Shown: piece after piece, positions 8,883-17,704 of the stretch | Layout of the letters: each line of letters starts with the position of its first letter | Numbering within the stretch: position 1 is the stretch's first letter | DNA from: Mycobacterium shinjukuense | Lineage (GTDB): Bacteria > Actinomycetota > Actinomycetes > Mycobacteriales > Mycobacteriaceae | Direction of reading: 5' to 3' | Assembly: GCF_010730055.1 (NCBI RefSeq) | Contig: NZ_AP022575.1 | Location: 4,154,001-4,218,000, forward strand | Length of the DNA: 64,000 nt | Notes under the pieces: model-generated | What the model was told of the DNA's origin: nothing | Databases searched by the model: none | What the model saw: only the letters and a program-made list of their open reading frames with translations | Position numbers and translations under genes: made by a program

Positions 8883-10124
8883 ATGGTGGACTTTGCGATG
8901 TTGCCGCCGGAGATCAACTCCACGCTGATGTATTCCGGACCCGGCTCCGGGCCGATGCTGATGGCCGCGGCGGCCTGGGAGGCTTTGGCCGCTGAGCTGC
9001 AGAGCACGGCCTCCAACTACGAGGCGCTGATCACCGCCCTGACCGACGGGCCGTGGCAGGGCCCGTCCGCCGCGTCCATGGTGGCCGCCGCCACGCCGCA
9101 GGTGGCGTGGTTGCGCAGCACCGCCGCGCAGGCCGAGCAGGCCGGCAGCCAGGCGGTGGCGGCGGCGGCGGCCTACGAGGCCGCGTTCGTCGCGACGGTG
9201 CCACCGGCCGAGGTCGCGGCCAACCGGGCGTTGTTGATGGCCCTGTTGGCGACGAACTTCCTGGGCCAGAACACCGCGGCCATCGCGGCCACCGAGGCGC
9301 AATACGCCGAGATGTGGGCGCAGGACGCGGCCGCGATGTACGGCTATGCCGGTGCTTCGGCGGCGGCGACCCAGTTGACACCGTTCAGCCCGGCGGCGGA
9401 GACCATCAACCCCGCGGGGCTGGCCGCCCAGGCCAATGCGATCACCCAGGCGCTCAACAGCGCCGCGAACTCGTTGGGACTGCAGCAGATTCCCAGGACG
9501 CTGTCGCAGCTTGCTGGGATCACGAACGAGCCGCCGTGGCTCACCAACCTTGCCGGTGCGCTCGGTCTCACCGGCCACACCTGGACCTCGGATGGGTCCG
9601 GGATCGTCGTGGCAGGAGCGCTGGGCGATGTGGTGGAGGGCCTGACCGGATCGGCAACCGTCGATGGCAGCCTGGCCATGGACGTGTTCAACCGATGGGT
9701 TTCCCCCGCCCGGCTCATGGTTACCCAGATGAAGGACTACTTCGGCCTCGCGCACGACCTGCCGAAGTGGGCTCAAGAGGGCGTCAAGGAAGCGGCGTCG
9801 GCCGCCAAGGAGGCCGCCAAGGATCTGCCGAGTGTCATTCCGAAGGCGGGCCTGGGCGGGATTGCGGGCGCCGTCGGGCAGGCGGCCAAAGTCGGGGGGT
9901 TGGCGGTGCCGGCGTCCTGGGCCGGTACCGCACCGAGCACCCCGGCTGTTATGGCGGCGTCCAACAGCCTCGGTGCCGCGGCGGCCGCTGAAGGCGCCAC
10001 CCACGCGTTCGGCGGGGTGCCGGTGATGCCCGGCGCCGGAGTCGGGCGCGGCGTGGCGAACTTTGCCGCTCCCCGATACGGATTCAAGCCGACCGTGATC
10101 GCATTCCCACCTTCCGGGGGGTGA
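8883..10124 (+). CDS. PPE family protein (PPE65-like, SVP subfamily)
   Basis: A 413-residue PPE protein. The PPE motif is at residues 8-10 (MLPPEINS) and the helical PPE domain fills the first 180 residues, including the WxG turn in GPWQGPSA. A GLAVPASW stretch near residue 340 fits the GxxSVPxxW box of the PPE-SVP subfamily. It is partnered with the PE gene directly upstream and followed by two WXG100 genes, the usual ESX-type cassette. No ESX core machinery lies in the window, so secretion must use a system encoded elsewhere. It corresponds to Rv3621c. Confidence 0.9.
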   Translation: MVDFAMLPPEINSTLMYSGPGSGPMLMAAAAWEALAAELQSTASNYEALITALTDGPWQGPSAASMVAAATPQVAWLRSTAAQAEQAGSQAVAAAAAYEAAFVATVPPAEVAANRALLMALLATNFLGQNTAAIAATEAQYAEMWAQDAAAMYGYAGASAAATQLTPFSPAAETINPAGLAAQANAITQALNSAANSLGLQQIPRTLSQLAGITNEPPWLTNLAGALGLTGHTWTSDGSGIVVAGALGDVVEGLTGSATVDGSLAMDVFNRWVSPARLMVTQMKDYFGLAHDLPKWAQEGVKEAASAAKEAAKDLPSVIPKAGLGGIAGAVGQAAKVGGLAVPASWAGTAPSTPAVMAASNSLGAAAAAEGATHAFGGVPVMPGAGVGRGVANFAAPRYGFKPTVIAFPPSGG

Positions 10125-10190
10125 TGACCCGCGGCAGCTTTGACTTACCGGTGATCAACCAACAGATACGACGATTCAAGGGAGATTTCG

Positions 10191-10487
10191 ATGGCAACGC
10201 GTTTTATGACGGATCCCCACGCGATGCGGGACATGGCGGGCCGGTTTGAGGTGCACGCCCAGACGGTCGAGGACGAGGCCCGGCGGATGTGGGCGTCGGC
10301 GCAAAACATTTCCGGTGCGGGCTGGAGCGGTCTGGCCGAGGCGACCTCGCTGGACACCATGACCCAGATGAATCAGGCGTTTCGCAACATCGTGAACATG
10401 CTGCACGGGGTGCGCGACGGGCTGATCCGCGACGCCAACAACTACGAGCAGCAAGAGCAGGCCTCGCAGCAGATCCTTAGCAGCTAG
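10191..10487 (+). CDS. esxW: WXG100 protein, EsxW/QILSS-type
   Basis: A 98-residue WXG100 protein with the WSG turn in GAGWSGLAE (residues 43-45) and the C-terminal YxxxE secretion signal. It ends in QQILSS, diagnostic of the EsxJ/K/M/P/W group of ESX-5-associated proteins. It pairs with the next Esx protein as a helical heterodimer. The ribosome binding site is AAGGGAGA. The QILSS group is highly duplicated in mycobacteria, so orthology to EsxW rests on its position after PE and PPE genes. Confidence 0.88.
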   Translation: MATRFMTDPHAMRDMAGRFEVHAQTVEDEARRMWASAQNISGAGWSGLAEATSLDTMTQMNQAFRNIVNMLHGVRDGLIRDANNYEQQEQASQQILSS

Positions 10488-10525
10488 CACCGGACCGTCG
10501 GCTTCGATTCAGGAGGACATCAGCT

Positions 10526-10810
10526 ATGACCATCAACTACCAGTTCGGCGATGTGGACGCCCACGGCGCCACCATTCGCGCGCAGGCGGCGTCGCTGGAG
10601 GCCGAGCACCAGGCCATCGTGCGCGATGTGCTGGCCGCCGGGGACTTTTGGGGCGGCGCCGGGTCGGTGGCCTGCCAGGAGTTCATCACCCAGTTGGGGC
10701 GCAACTTCCAGGTGATCTACGAGCAGGCCAACGCCCACGGCCAAAAGATCCAGACCGCCGGCAGCAACATGGCGCAAACCGACAGCGCCGTCGGCTCCAG
10801 CTGGGCCTGA
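10526..10810 (+). CDS. esxV: WXG100 protein, EsxV-type
   Basis: A 94-residue partner of the preceding Esx protein. The WGG turn appears in GDFWGGAGS near residue 43, and the protein has the EsxI/L/N/O/V-like start MTINYQFGDVD and end VGSSWA. It is preceded by AGGAGG and lies 38 bp after the upstream gene. The pair is likely secreted together. It corresponds to Rv3619c by position. Confidence 0.88.
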   Translation: MTINYQFGDVDAHGATIRAQAASLEAEHQAIVRDVLAAGDFWGGAGSVACQEFITQLGRNFQVIYEQANAHGQKIQTAGSNMAQTDSAVGSSWA

Positions 10811-10824
10811 CCCGAGCAGCGGAT

Positions 10825-10860
10825 TGGCGGCGGCGGCGGTGTGGATTAGCCGCCGCCGCT
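10825..10860 (+). terminator. GC-rich stem-loop after the Esx pair
   Basis: GCGGCGGCGG and CCGCCGCCGC form about ten perfect pairs around a short loop, 15 bp after the esxV-like stop. There is no T-tract, which is common for mycobacterial terminators. Confidence 0.45.
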
Positions 10861-11300
10861 TACCGCTTCGGCAATAGCTCAGAACGGGGGTCGTTGGGCA
10901 AGGGTGCTGGCGCCGGCTTGTCGGGCTTCCAGTTCGCGGGTAGTTCTTCGGGCTCGCGGGGATCGTTGACCCATCTGCAGAACGGGCTGGTGCTTGGGGG
11001 GCCTTTGAACAGAAACAGCATGTCACGCACGGCGTGCTGCTATCTCTTCCTTTCGCGACTGCTCCAGCCAGCGCCGGTGCTCGTTGATCGGCCGGTTACG
11101 CTTGCGGGCCTTGGTGATTCGGTCGCTTCGTCGCTGCGCCCTGCTGCGCCGGTTCGGGGTCGCGGCGCACACGCGGGGCGGCGCGCCTGCGGGGACAGGT
11201 CTACACCGGCCGGCCACGTGCGGTGTGTCCGCCCGGTGGGCGAGGTCCAAACCACGGTGCCGTCAGCCACAGTTGGGTATCACGCCAACCGCCGAACGTC
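10860..11300 (-). pseudogene. C-terminal remnant of a 13E12-family HNH endonuclease (DUF222), frameshifted
   Basis: Read on the minus strand, four pieces in different frames line up with the C-terminus of the mycobacterial 13E12-repeat/HNH proteins. They are FGGWRDTQL, then ADGTVVWTSPTGRTH, then NRPINEHRRWLEQSRKEEIA, then LFKGPPSTSPFCRWVND ending at the stop at 10860-10862. At least two or three frameshifts separate them, so it cannot be functional. The N-terminal two thirds are gone: the remnant stops exactly where element A begins. The match comes from memory of family motifs, so a search would be needed to fix the subfamily. Confidence 0.65.
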
Positions 11301-11302
11301 TA

Positions 11303-11622
11303 TTAAGTCTTAAGTGGTCTCGCTCTTAAAGTTCGTCGGGGCGTTGGAACCAGGGTGACCCCGCGGTCGCGGCTGCTGGCGACCCGGTGCGCAAGGTGCA
11401 CGTTCCCTCGTGTCTCACCCGCCTCACGCGTTCCGGCACGGTAGGGATATGCGATGTGCCCGCCTAACAGCGACAACCGTGGCTGTCGCTCGAAGGCGGG
11501 CACTTTGAATATCGGTCAGTAGCGAGTACGCGTGGGGCAGATGAGCAAGCTGCGACGCCTGGAGCGGCCGGTCAGAACGCCGACAACCCCGACGAACTTA
11601 AATAAGACCACTAAAACTTAAA
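11303..11622. mobile_element. Element A: MITE-like repeat with terminal inverted repeats and a central hairpin
   Basis: About 320 bp with no convincing gene. The ends are inverted repeats of each other over about 35 bp: both contain TTAAG, then AGTGGTCT, then AAGTTCGTCGGGG reading inward, with small gaps. A 48-bp hairpin sits in the middle at 11456-11503 (arms GTGCCCGCCT and AGGCGGGCAC, with inner AGCGACA/TGTCGCT pairs). Most of it recurs in inverse orientation at 32110-32372. It abuts two decayed genes, as expected of a non-autonomous transposable element. No transposase is present, and target-site duplication is not clear. Confidence 0.6.
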
Positions 11623-11635
11623 GGTGTGACCGCAA

Positions 11636-11790
11636 CCGTGCAGTGCCGTTCGGGGACGGCCAGGTTCTCGACGGCCGCGACGACCCCATCGAGGCGGGCC
11701 TCGCCGGTGATCATGGGGGCGACGACGATGTCGTCATCGGCCAGCGCGCAGAGCGCCGTGTTCAACTCGCCCGGGCCCTAAACCCGTGCC
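11636..11790 (-). pseudogene. C-terminal fragment of a zinc-type alcohol dehydrogenase
   Basis: On the minus strand about 52 codons read ALCALADDDIVVAPMITGEA, followed by RLDGVVAAVENLAVPERHC and VAVTP. This matches the conserved C-terminal end of Zn-dependent medium-chain dehydrogenases (the ITG...LDGV...A...L motif and final V-x-P). The catalytic and Rossmann parts are absent and the frame is lost upstream. It lies between element A and the monooxygenase gene. Confidence 0.5.
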
Positions 11791-11854
11791 CGGGCACCTG
11801 ATCGGCGACGTCGTCCCGATAGCCCACGCGGCCGTCGCGTGCCCCCCGGGTGCA

Positions 11855-13045
11855 TCAACTCCCGGCGGCGCCTTCGTGCTCGGTGACGTGCTCGGTGATA
11901 GCTTGGGCGATGGCCTCCCCGGCGCGGCCAATGAGTCGGTCGCGCTTGCCTTTGGCCCATTCGTGAGAGGCCCGCGGCGCCGCCAGCTGTCCCTTGAAAT
12001 AAGGAATCACCTTGCGGGCGAACAGATCATAGGAATGAAATGTCGCCCGCGGTGAGGCCCAGTCATGGCCGAGCAACAGTAGCGTCCCAAAACCACCCGA
12101 ACGGTCCAGCAGGTCTTCGATGTGGCTGATCGCGTCGTCGGGTGTGCCGATGCAGCAATTTCCTTTGGCCGCATACTCTTCGACGAACTCTCGCCGGGAT
12201 TGGGCGCCTTCCACGGTGTTGGCCAGTGGGACAAACCCGGCCGCGCCGAAATACTGGGCGAAATCGCTCAGCCCGTAGGTGCAATCGTCGATGGCCTGGT
12301 CGCGACTGTCCGACAGGTGCATGATGCTCAACACCCGCCAGTTGGCGCGGTCCGGCTCGTCCCGGCCGGCTTTGGCTGCCTGCTCGCACACCACCTGCCA
12401 GGTGTTTTCCAGCGCCGCATAGCCGCCGGGAACCGACATCGACAACGACAGCAGCGACGTGCCCAGCGCACCGGCCAGTCGCGGACCCGAGGGTGAAATC
12501 ATTGCCGCCGTGGAGATTTCGGGATGTGGCCAGGTGTAGGGGCGGATATGCAACTGTGCCTCGCGCAGGGTGAACCAGTCGGAGTGACGGTCGATGCGCT
12601 CATCTGGCGCGGCGCGGAACAGAGCGAGAATCGCCTCCAGAGCCTCCTGCATCATCCGCCGTTGGTCGATCGGGTCGATGCCCATCATGTAGGCGTCGGA
12701 CGGGAGCGCGCCGGGGCCGGTACCGAACATGACCCGGCCGCGGGTCAGGTGGTCCAACAGCACCCAACGGTCGGCCACCATCAGCGGATGGTGGTAGGGC
12801 AGCGAAACCACGCCGGTGCCCAGGCGGATGTGCTTGGTGCGCTCGGCGGCGGCCGCGATGAACACTTCCGGGCAGGCGATCAGCTCGTAGCCGCCGGAGT
12901 GGTGCTCGCCGAACCACGCCTCGTCGAAGCCCAGGCGATCCAGCGCAACAACCCGCTCCATGTCGTATTCCAAGGCCACCGTTGGGGATTGGCCGGTCGG
13001 ATGAAAAGGGGTGATAAAGACGCCGAAACGCATGGGGGCGCTCAT
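11855..13045 (-). CDS. Luciferase-like flavin-dependent monooxygenase (Rv3618 family)
   Basis: A 396-residue LLM-class oxidoreductase, a TIM-barrel enzyme that uses FMNH2 or F420 for oxygenation or hydride transfer. Visible family features are the early FGVFITPFHPTG strand, GFDEAWFGEHH near residue 40, and GTGVVSLPYHHP near 100, as in bacterial luciferase relatives. The ATG overlaps the ephA stop (ATGA), so the two form an operon transcribed leftward. The pairing suggests joint oxidation and epoxide handling of a lipid or xenobiotic. The substrate is unknown. It corresponds to Rv3618. Confidence 0.85.
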   Translation of the reverse strand: MSAPMRFGVFITPFHPTGQSPTVALEYDMERVVALDRLGFDEAWFGEHHSGGYELIACPEVFIAAAAERTKHIRLGTGVVSLPYHHPLMVADRWVLLDHLTRGRVMFGTGPGALPSDAYMMGIDPIDQRRMMQEALEAILALFRAAPDERIDRHSDWFTLREAQLHIRPYTWPHPEISTAAMISPSGPRLAGALGTSLLSLSMSVPGGYAALENTWQVVCEQAAKAGRDEPDRANWRVLSIMHLSDSRDQAIDDCTYGLSDFAQYFGAAGFVPLANTVEGAQSRREFVEEYAAKGNCCIGTPDDAISHIEDLLDRSGGFGTLLLLGHDWASPRATFHSYDLFARKVIPYFKGQLAAPRASHEWAKGKRDRLIGRAGEAIAQAITEHVTEHEGAAGS

Positions 13046-14010
13046 CGCAGGTCCAGTCCGGCGAGGAACTCCAGCAGCGTCGCGTTCACCTCGTCGGGTC
13101 GTTCCTGCTGCACCCAGTGTCCGGCGCCGTCGATCAGCACCTCGCGGTACGGGCCGGAGATCACCTCCGACGCGCGGTCTAGCCGAGTGAACGACAACAC
13201 CGGATCGGCTGTTCCCGCGATGAACAAGCAGGGCACAGAGATCGTGGCGTCGGCAAGTTCGGCTGTGGTCTCCCAGTTACGGTCGAAATTGCGATACCAG
13301 TTCAGCCCGCCGGTGAACCCGGTGCGGGTGAACTCGGTTATGTAATGGTCGAGTTCGTCCCGGGTGATCCAGGCCGGCAACCCGTCGGGTTCGGGAAGCC
13401 GGTCAATGAAGCCTTCGGGGCCGGGGGCCAGCATCCGCAGCGCCGCGCCCTGGTCCGCGGGCGGCCGCAAGCCGCCGATCATCCGGCGTATCGTGCGGGC
13501 CGGGTCGCCGTTGAGCTCGGCGTCGGCGACACCCGGCTGCTGGAAATACAGGATGTAGAAGAAGTTCTCCCCGAACGTCTTGCGGAACGCCTGCGTGGGT
13601 GGCACCTGCGCGCGCGGCAGCGCCGGGACACTCATGGCGGCGACCGCGGCGACCCGGTCGGGGTGCAACAGCGGCGCGCTCCACGCCACCACGGCACCCC
13701 AGTCATGGCCCACCCAGACGGCTTTCTCGGCACCCACGTCGTCGAGCAGGCCGACCAGGTCGGCGGTGAGCTCGTGGATGTTGTAGGCCTCGATCGCGTC
13801 CGGGCGGGACGAGCCGCCATAGCCACGCTGGTCGGGAGCCAGCACGTGGTAGCCGGCCTCGGCCAGTGCCGGGACCTGGTGTCGCCACGAGTAGGCCAGT
13901 TCCGGAAAGCCGTGAGCCAGTAGCACCACGGGTGCGCCGCGGTCCCCGGCCTCGGTCACGCGCAGCCGGATACCGTTGGTGTCGACGATCCGTTCGGTTG
14001 GTAGAGCCAT
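13042..14010 (-). CDS. ephA: Epoxide hydrolase EphA
   Basis: An alpha/beta-hydrolase that opens epoxides to diols. It is 322 residues, the family length. The oxyanion-hole HGFPELAYSW lies near residue 33, the nucleophile Asp is in GHDWGAVV near 106, and the catalytic His is in GAGHWVQQE near the C-terminus. The gene leads a two-gene operon with the LLM monooxygenase. In M. tuberculosis espA follows on the other side; here a VOC gene stands there instead. Confidence 0.9.
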   Translation of the reverse strand: MALPTERIVDTNGIRLRVTEAGDRGAPVVLLAHGFPELAYSWRHQVPALAEAGYHVLAPDQRGYGGSSRPDAIEAYNIHELTADLVGLLDDVGAEKAVWVGHDWGAVVAWSAPLLHPDRVAAVAAMSVPALPRAQVPPTQAFRKTFGENFFYILYFQQPGVADAELNGDPARTIRRMIGGLRPPADQGAALRMLAPGPEGFIDRLPEPDGLPAWITRDELDHYITEFTRTGFTGGLNWYRNFDRNWETTAELADATISVPCLFIAGTADPVLSFTRLDRASEVISGPYREVLIDGAGHWVQQERPDEVNATLLEFLAGLDLR

Positions 14011-14071
14011 CGTCTCACCAAATCACAACGGCACGGGGCTGAGAAGGGCGCGACCCGATTGAGATGCCGGG

Positions 14072-14521
14072 GTGGATATCGCGGCCGCGGCCGCGCATGA
14101 TCGGCTGATGCGGTTGGACCACGTCGTGCTGTGGACAAAGGATCCGCAGACAGCCATGGATTTCTACACGAGGGTGATCGGGCTTGCGCCGGTGCGGTTC
14201 GACGAGTTCCGGGCCGGAGAGGCGCCGTTTCCGAGCGTGCGGGTGTGCGCGGACTCCATCATCGACCTCATGCCAGCCGCAACCGCGGCGGGCATCGAGG
14301 CGACGACCGGGGTGCAGGGCGGCGCCGGCCATCCGCTCAACCATGTCTGCCTGGCAATGTCGAAGGCCGAGTACGACGCGCTGGATCGGCGGCTACAGGC
14401 GGAAGGCGTAGACACCAGCGCGCGGCTCAACCAGACCTATGGGGCCCGAGGCTGGGCGCCGCAGGGGTTCTACTTCGTTGATCCGGACGGCAATGTCGTG
14501 GAGGCCCGCTATTACGAGTAA
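14072..14521 (+). CDS. VOC (glyoxalase/dioxygenase) superfamily protein
   Basis: A single-domain protein of about 149 residues with the VOC fold pattern: LDHVVLWTKDP at the start, HVCLAMS in the middle and FYFVDPDGNVVEARY at the end, which carry the His/Glu metal positions of the superfamily. The start could be the GTG used here or the ATG at 14108, which gives MRLDHVV and a more typical N-terminus. The reaction cannot be told from sequence. It stands alone between ephA and ftsH, where M. tuberculosis carries the espACD locus. Confidence 0.75.
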   Translation: MDIAAAAAHDRLMRLDHVVLWTKDPQTAMDFYTRVIGLAPVRFDEFRAGEAPFPSVRVCADSIIDLMPAATAAGIEATTGVQGGAGHPLNHVCLAMSKAEYDALDRRLQAEGVDTSARLNQTYGARGWAPQGFYFVDPDGNVVEARYYE

Positions 14522-14845
14522 TTCGCCACCGCGCCGCCCGACCGTCACGCCCGAAGCGGCCGTCATGCCGGTGTGACGCTCGCCACCCGGTCGGCGTGCC
14601 CGGATTCAGGATCGCGGCGGCGCTACCACTCGTTGTCTCAACAGACGGTGGCGACCCGCTGGCCCCAGCGCCCGGCGTTGCCGGGCCGGCGATCGCCACG
14701 GGGCCGATCGTGGCGACCCGTCCCCCGCAAGCGGGAGGTGCCCCCAGCGCCCGGGATTGCCGGGCTGGCGATCGCCACGAGCGGTAACCTGGACTTTTGC
14801 AGCTGCGTTGATCGGGAAGGACCTGGCCGGCACGGCCGATGATTG
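14522..14845. repeat. Intergenic region upstream of ftsH with a direct repeat
   Basis: Non-coding. Two imperfect copies of a roughly 38-bp sequence (CCCAGCGCCCGG..TTGCCGGG..GGCGATCGCCACG) lie at 14663-14700 and 14742-14779. The GTGGCGACCCG preceding each copy is also repeated. The second copy is preceded by a CCCCCGCAAGCGGGAGGTG palindrome of the same family as the repeats at 18948-19058. A TAACCT at about 14784 is a possible -10 for ftsH. Confidence 0.5.
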
Positions 14846-17080
14846 ATGAACCGCAAAAACGTGATCCGCACGGTGACGGCGATCGCCGTGGTGGTGCTAC
14901 TCGGCTGGTCGTTCTTCTACTTCAGCGACGACACCCGCGGCTACAAGCCGGTGGACACCTCGGTTGCGATGGCGCAGATCAACAGCGACAACGTCAAGAG
15001 CGCGCAGATCGACGACCGCGAGCAGCAGCTGCGGTTGACCCTGAAAAAGGGCAACAACGACACCGACGGGTCGGACAAGGTCATCACCAAGTACCCCACC
15101 GGCTACGCCGTCGACCTGTTCAACGCGCTGACCGCTAAGAACGCGAAGGTCAGCACGGTGGTCAACCAAGGCAGCATCCTGGGCGAACTGCTGATCTACG
15201 TGTTGCCGCTGCTGTTGCTGGTGGGTCTGTTCGTGATGTTCTCCCGCATGCAGGGCGGCGCCCGGATGGGCTTCGGCTTCGGGAAATCGCGGGCCAAGCA
15301 GCTCTCCAAGGACATGCCCAAAACCACCTTCGCCGACGTCGCCGGCGTCGACGAGGCGGTCGAGGAGCTCTACGAGATCAAGGACTTCCTGCAGAACCCG
15401 GGCCGCTATCAGGCGCTGGGCGCCAAGATTCCCAAGGGCGTGCTGCTCTACGGTCCGCCCGGAACCGGCAAGACGCTGCTGGCCCGCGCCGTGGCCGGGG
15501 AAGCGGGGGTGCCGTTTTTCACCATCTCCGGATCCGACTTCGTCGAGATGTTCGTAGGCGTTGGCGCGTCACGCGTAAGAGACCTGTTCGAACAGGCCAA
15601 GCAGAACAGCCCGTGCATCATCTTCGTCGACGAGATCGACGCGGTCGGCCGCCAGCGCGGCGCCGGGCTGGGCGGCGGCCACGACGAGCGGGAGCAGACG
15701 CTGAACCAGCTGCTGGTCGAGATGGACGGCTTCGACCCGCGCGGCGGCGTCATCCTGATCGCGGCCACCAACCGGCCCGACATCCTGGATCCGGCGCTGC
15801 TGCGCCCGGGCCGCTTCGACCGGCAGATCCCGGTGTCCAATCCCGACCTGGCGGGCCGCCGGGCGGTGCTGCGGGTGCACGCCAAGGGCAAGCCGATGGC
15901 CCCGGACGCCGACCTCGACGGGCTGGCCAAGCGGACCGTCGGCATGACCGGGGCCGACCTGGCCAACGTCATCAACGAGGCGGCGCTGCTGACCGCCCGG
16001 GAGAACGGCACCGTGATCACCGGCCCCGCCCTGGAAGAGGCGGTCGACCGGGTGATCGGCGGGCCGCGCCGCAAGGGGCGGGTGATCAGCGAGCAGGAGA
16101 AGAAGATCACCGCCTACCACGAGGGCGGGCACACCCTGGCGGCCTGGGCGATGCCCGACATCGACCCGGTGTACAAGGTCACCATCCTGGCCCGGGGACG
16201 CACGGGCGGGCATGCGGTTGCCGTGCCCGAGGAGGACAAGGGGCTGCGCACCCGCTCGGAGATGATCTCCCAGCTGGTGTTCGCGATGGGTGGGCGGGCC
16301 GCCGAGGAGTTGGTGTTTCGTGAGCCCACCACCGGCGCGGTGTCCGATATCGAACAGGCCACCAAGATCGCGCGCTCGATGGTCACCGAGTTCGGGATGA
16401 GCTCCAAGCTCGGCGCGGTCAAGTACGGCACCGAACACGGCGACCCGTTCCTCGGCCGGACCATGGGCACCCAGCCCGACTACTCCCACGAGGTCGCCCG
16501 CGAAATCGACGAAGAGGTCCGCAAGCTCATCGAAGCCGCGCACACCGAGGCCTGGGAGATCCTCACCGAATACCGGGATGTGCTGGACACGTTGGCCGGG
16601 GAGCTGCTGGAAAAGGAAACCCTGCACCGACCCGAGCTGGAGGCGATCTTCGCCGACGTCGAAAAGCGGCCCCGACTCACCATGTTCGACGACTTCGGTG
16701 GCCGCATCCCGTCGGACAAGCCGCCGATCAAGACGCCCGGCGAGCTGGCGATCGAGCGCGGCGAGCCCTGGCCCCAGCCGGTCGCCGAGCCGGCGTTCAA
16801 GGCGGCCATCGCGCGGGCAACCCAGGCCGCCGAGGACGAGGCCAGCCGAACCAGCCACGGCGCCAACGGTTCTCACGCCGGCAGCCGTGCGCCCACCCAA
16901 CCCGACTACGGCGCCCCGGCCGACTGGCACGCGCCCGGATGGCCCCCACAGCCGTCCAATCGGCCCAGCTATTCGGGGCAGGCCTACGTGCCCTATCCAC
17001 CGCCTGACCAACCGGACAACGACGACTCCTCCGGTCAGCGTGAGGATGTGAGTCGGTCCAATCCGCCGGCCCACGGCTGA
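14846..17080 (+). CDS. ftsH: ATP-dependent membrane zinc metalloprotease FtsH
   Basis: A membrane-anchored AAA+ protease that extracts and degrades membrane and regulatory proteins. Two membrane helices (about residues 7-25 and 110-130) flank an extracytoplasmic domain. The AAA module has Walker A GPPGTGKT near residue 203, Walker B FVDEID near 260 and the SRH arginines in RPGRFDRQ. The zinc site HEGGH is near 425. A proline-rich tail of about 100 residues with YGAPADW and GWPPQP repeats is typical of mycobacterial FtsH. The start is the ATG reading MNRKNVIRT. It is followed 15 bp later by folE. Confidence 0.97.
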   Translation: MNRKNVIRTVTAIAVVVLLGWSFFYFSDDTRGYKPVDTSVAMAQINSDNVKSAQIDDREQQLRLTLKKGNNDTDGSDKVITKYPTGYAVDLFNALTAKNAKVSTVVNQGSILGELLIYVLPLLLLVGLFVMFSRMQGGARMGFGFGKSRAKQLSKDMPKTTFADVAGVDEAVEELYEIKDFLQNPGRYQALGAKIPKGVLLYGPPGTGKTLLARAVAGEAGVPFFTISGSDFVEMFVGVGASRVRDLFEQAKQNSPCIIFVDEIDAVGRQRGAGLGGGHDEREQTLNQLLVEMDGFDPRGGVILIAATNRPDILDPALLRPGRFDRQIPVSNPDLAGRRAVLRVHAKGKPMAPDADLDGLAKRTVGMTGADLANVINEAALLTARENGTVITGPALEEAVDRVIGGPRRKGRVISEQEKKITAYHEGGHTLAAWAMPDIDPVYKVTILARGRTGGHAVAVPEEDKGLRTRSEMISQLVFAMGGRAAEELVFREPTTGAVSDIEQATKIARSMVTEFGMSSKLGAVKYGTEHGDPFLGRTMGTQPDYSHEVAREIDEEVRKLIEAAHTEAWEILTEYRDVLDTLAGELLEKETLHRPELEAIFADVEKRPRLTMFDDFGGRIPSDKPPIKTPGELAIERGEPWPQPVAEPAFKAAIARATQAAEDEASRTSHGANGSHAGSRAPTQPDYGAPADWHAPGWPPQPSNRPSYSGQAYVPYPPPDQPDNDDSSGQREDVSRSNPPAHG

Positions 17081-17095
17081 GGAACGGAGGCTTCG

Positions 17096-17704
17096 ATGTC
17101 GCAGCTGGATTCCCGCATCGAGCACGCGCGGGTGCGTGTATTCGACCAGCGGCGCGCCGAGGCCGCGGTCCGCGAGTTGCTGTACGCGGTCGGCGAAGAT
17201 CCCGATCGGGATGGGCTACGGGAGACCCCGGCGCGCGTGGCGCGCGCCTACCGCGAGATTTTCGCCGGCCTCTACACCGACCCCGACACGGTGCTGAACA
17301 CCATGTTCGACGAAGAACACGACGAGCTGGTGTTGGTCAAGGCGATCCCGCTGTATTCCACCTGCGAACATCACCTGGTGTCGTTTCACGGTGTGGCCCA
17401 TGTCGGCTACATCCCCAACCACGACGGCAGGGTGACCGGCTTGTCGAAGATCGCCCGACTGGTCGACCTGTACGCCAAGCGACCACAAGTGCAGGAGCGG
17501 CTGACCAGCCAGATCGCCGATGCCCTGGTGAAAAAGCTCGATCCGCGCGGGGTGATCGTCGTCATCGAGGCCGAGCACCTGTGCATGGCGATGCGCGGGG
17601 TTCGCAAGCCCGGAGCGATCACCACCACGTCGGCGGTGCGTGGCCAGTTCAAAACCAGTGCCGCTTCTCGAGCCGAAGCGCTCGACCTCATCCTGCGGAA
17701 GTGA
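17096..17704 (+). CDS. folE: GTP cyclohydrolase I
   Basis: Converts GTP to dihydroneopterin triphosphate, the first step of folate synthesis. It has 202 residues with the zinc and active-site motifs STCEHHLVSFHG near residue 85 and EAEHLCMAMRG near 158. It is preceded by GGAACGGAGG. It leads the folE-folP-folB-folK cluster; its stop shares GTGA with the folP start, so translation is coupled. Confidence 0.97.
   Translation: MSQLDSRIEHARVRVFDQRRAEAAVRELLYAVGEDPDRDGLRETPARVARAYREIFAGLYTDPDTVLNTMFDEEHDELVLVKAIPLYSTCEHHLVSFHGVAHVGYIPNHDGRVTGLSKIARLVDLYAKRPQVQERLTSQIADALVKKLDPRGVIVVIEAEHLCMAMRGVRKPGAITTTSAVRGQFKTSAASRAEALDLILRK

Noticed and set aside
11303..11503. Minus-strand open frame in element A, also readable in element B
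   Set aside because: The two copies share the frame, but differences between them are not biased to silent positions, and strong hairpins and terminal repeats explain the conservation better.
15569..17125. 518-codon minus-strand open frame opposite ftsH
   Set aside because: Antisense to the conserved FtsH core, with no recognisable domain.
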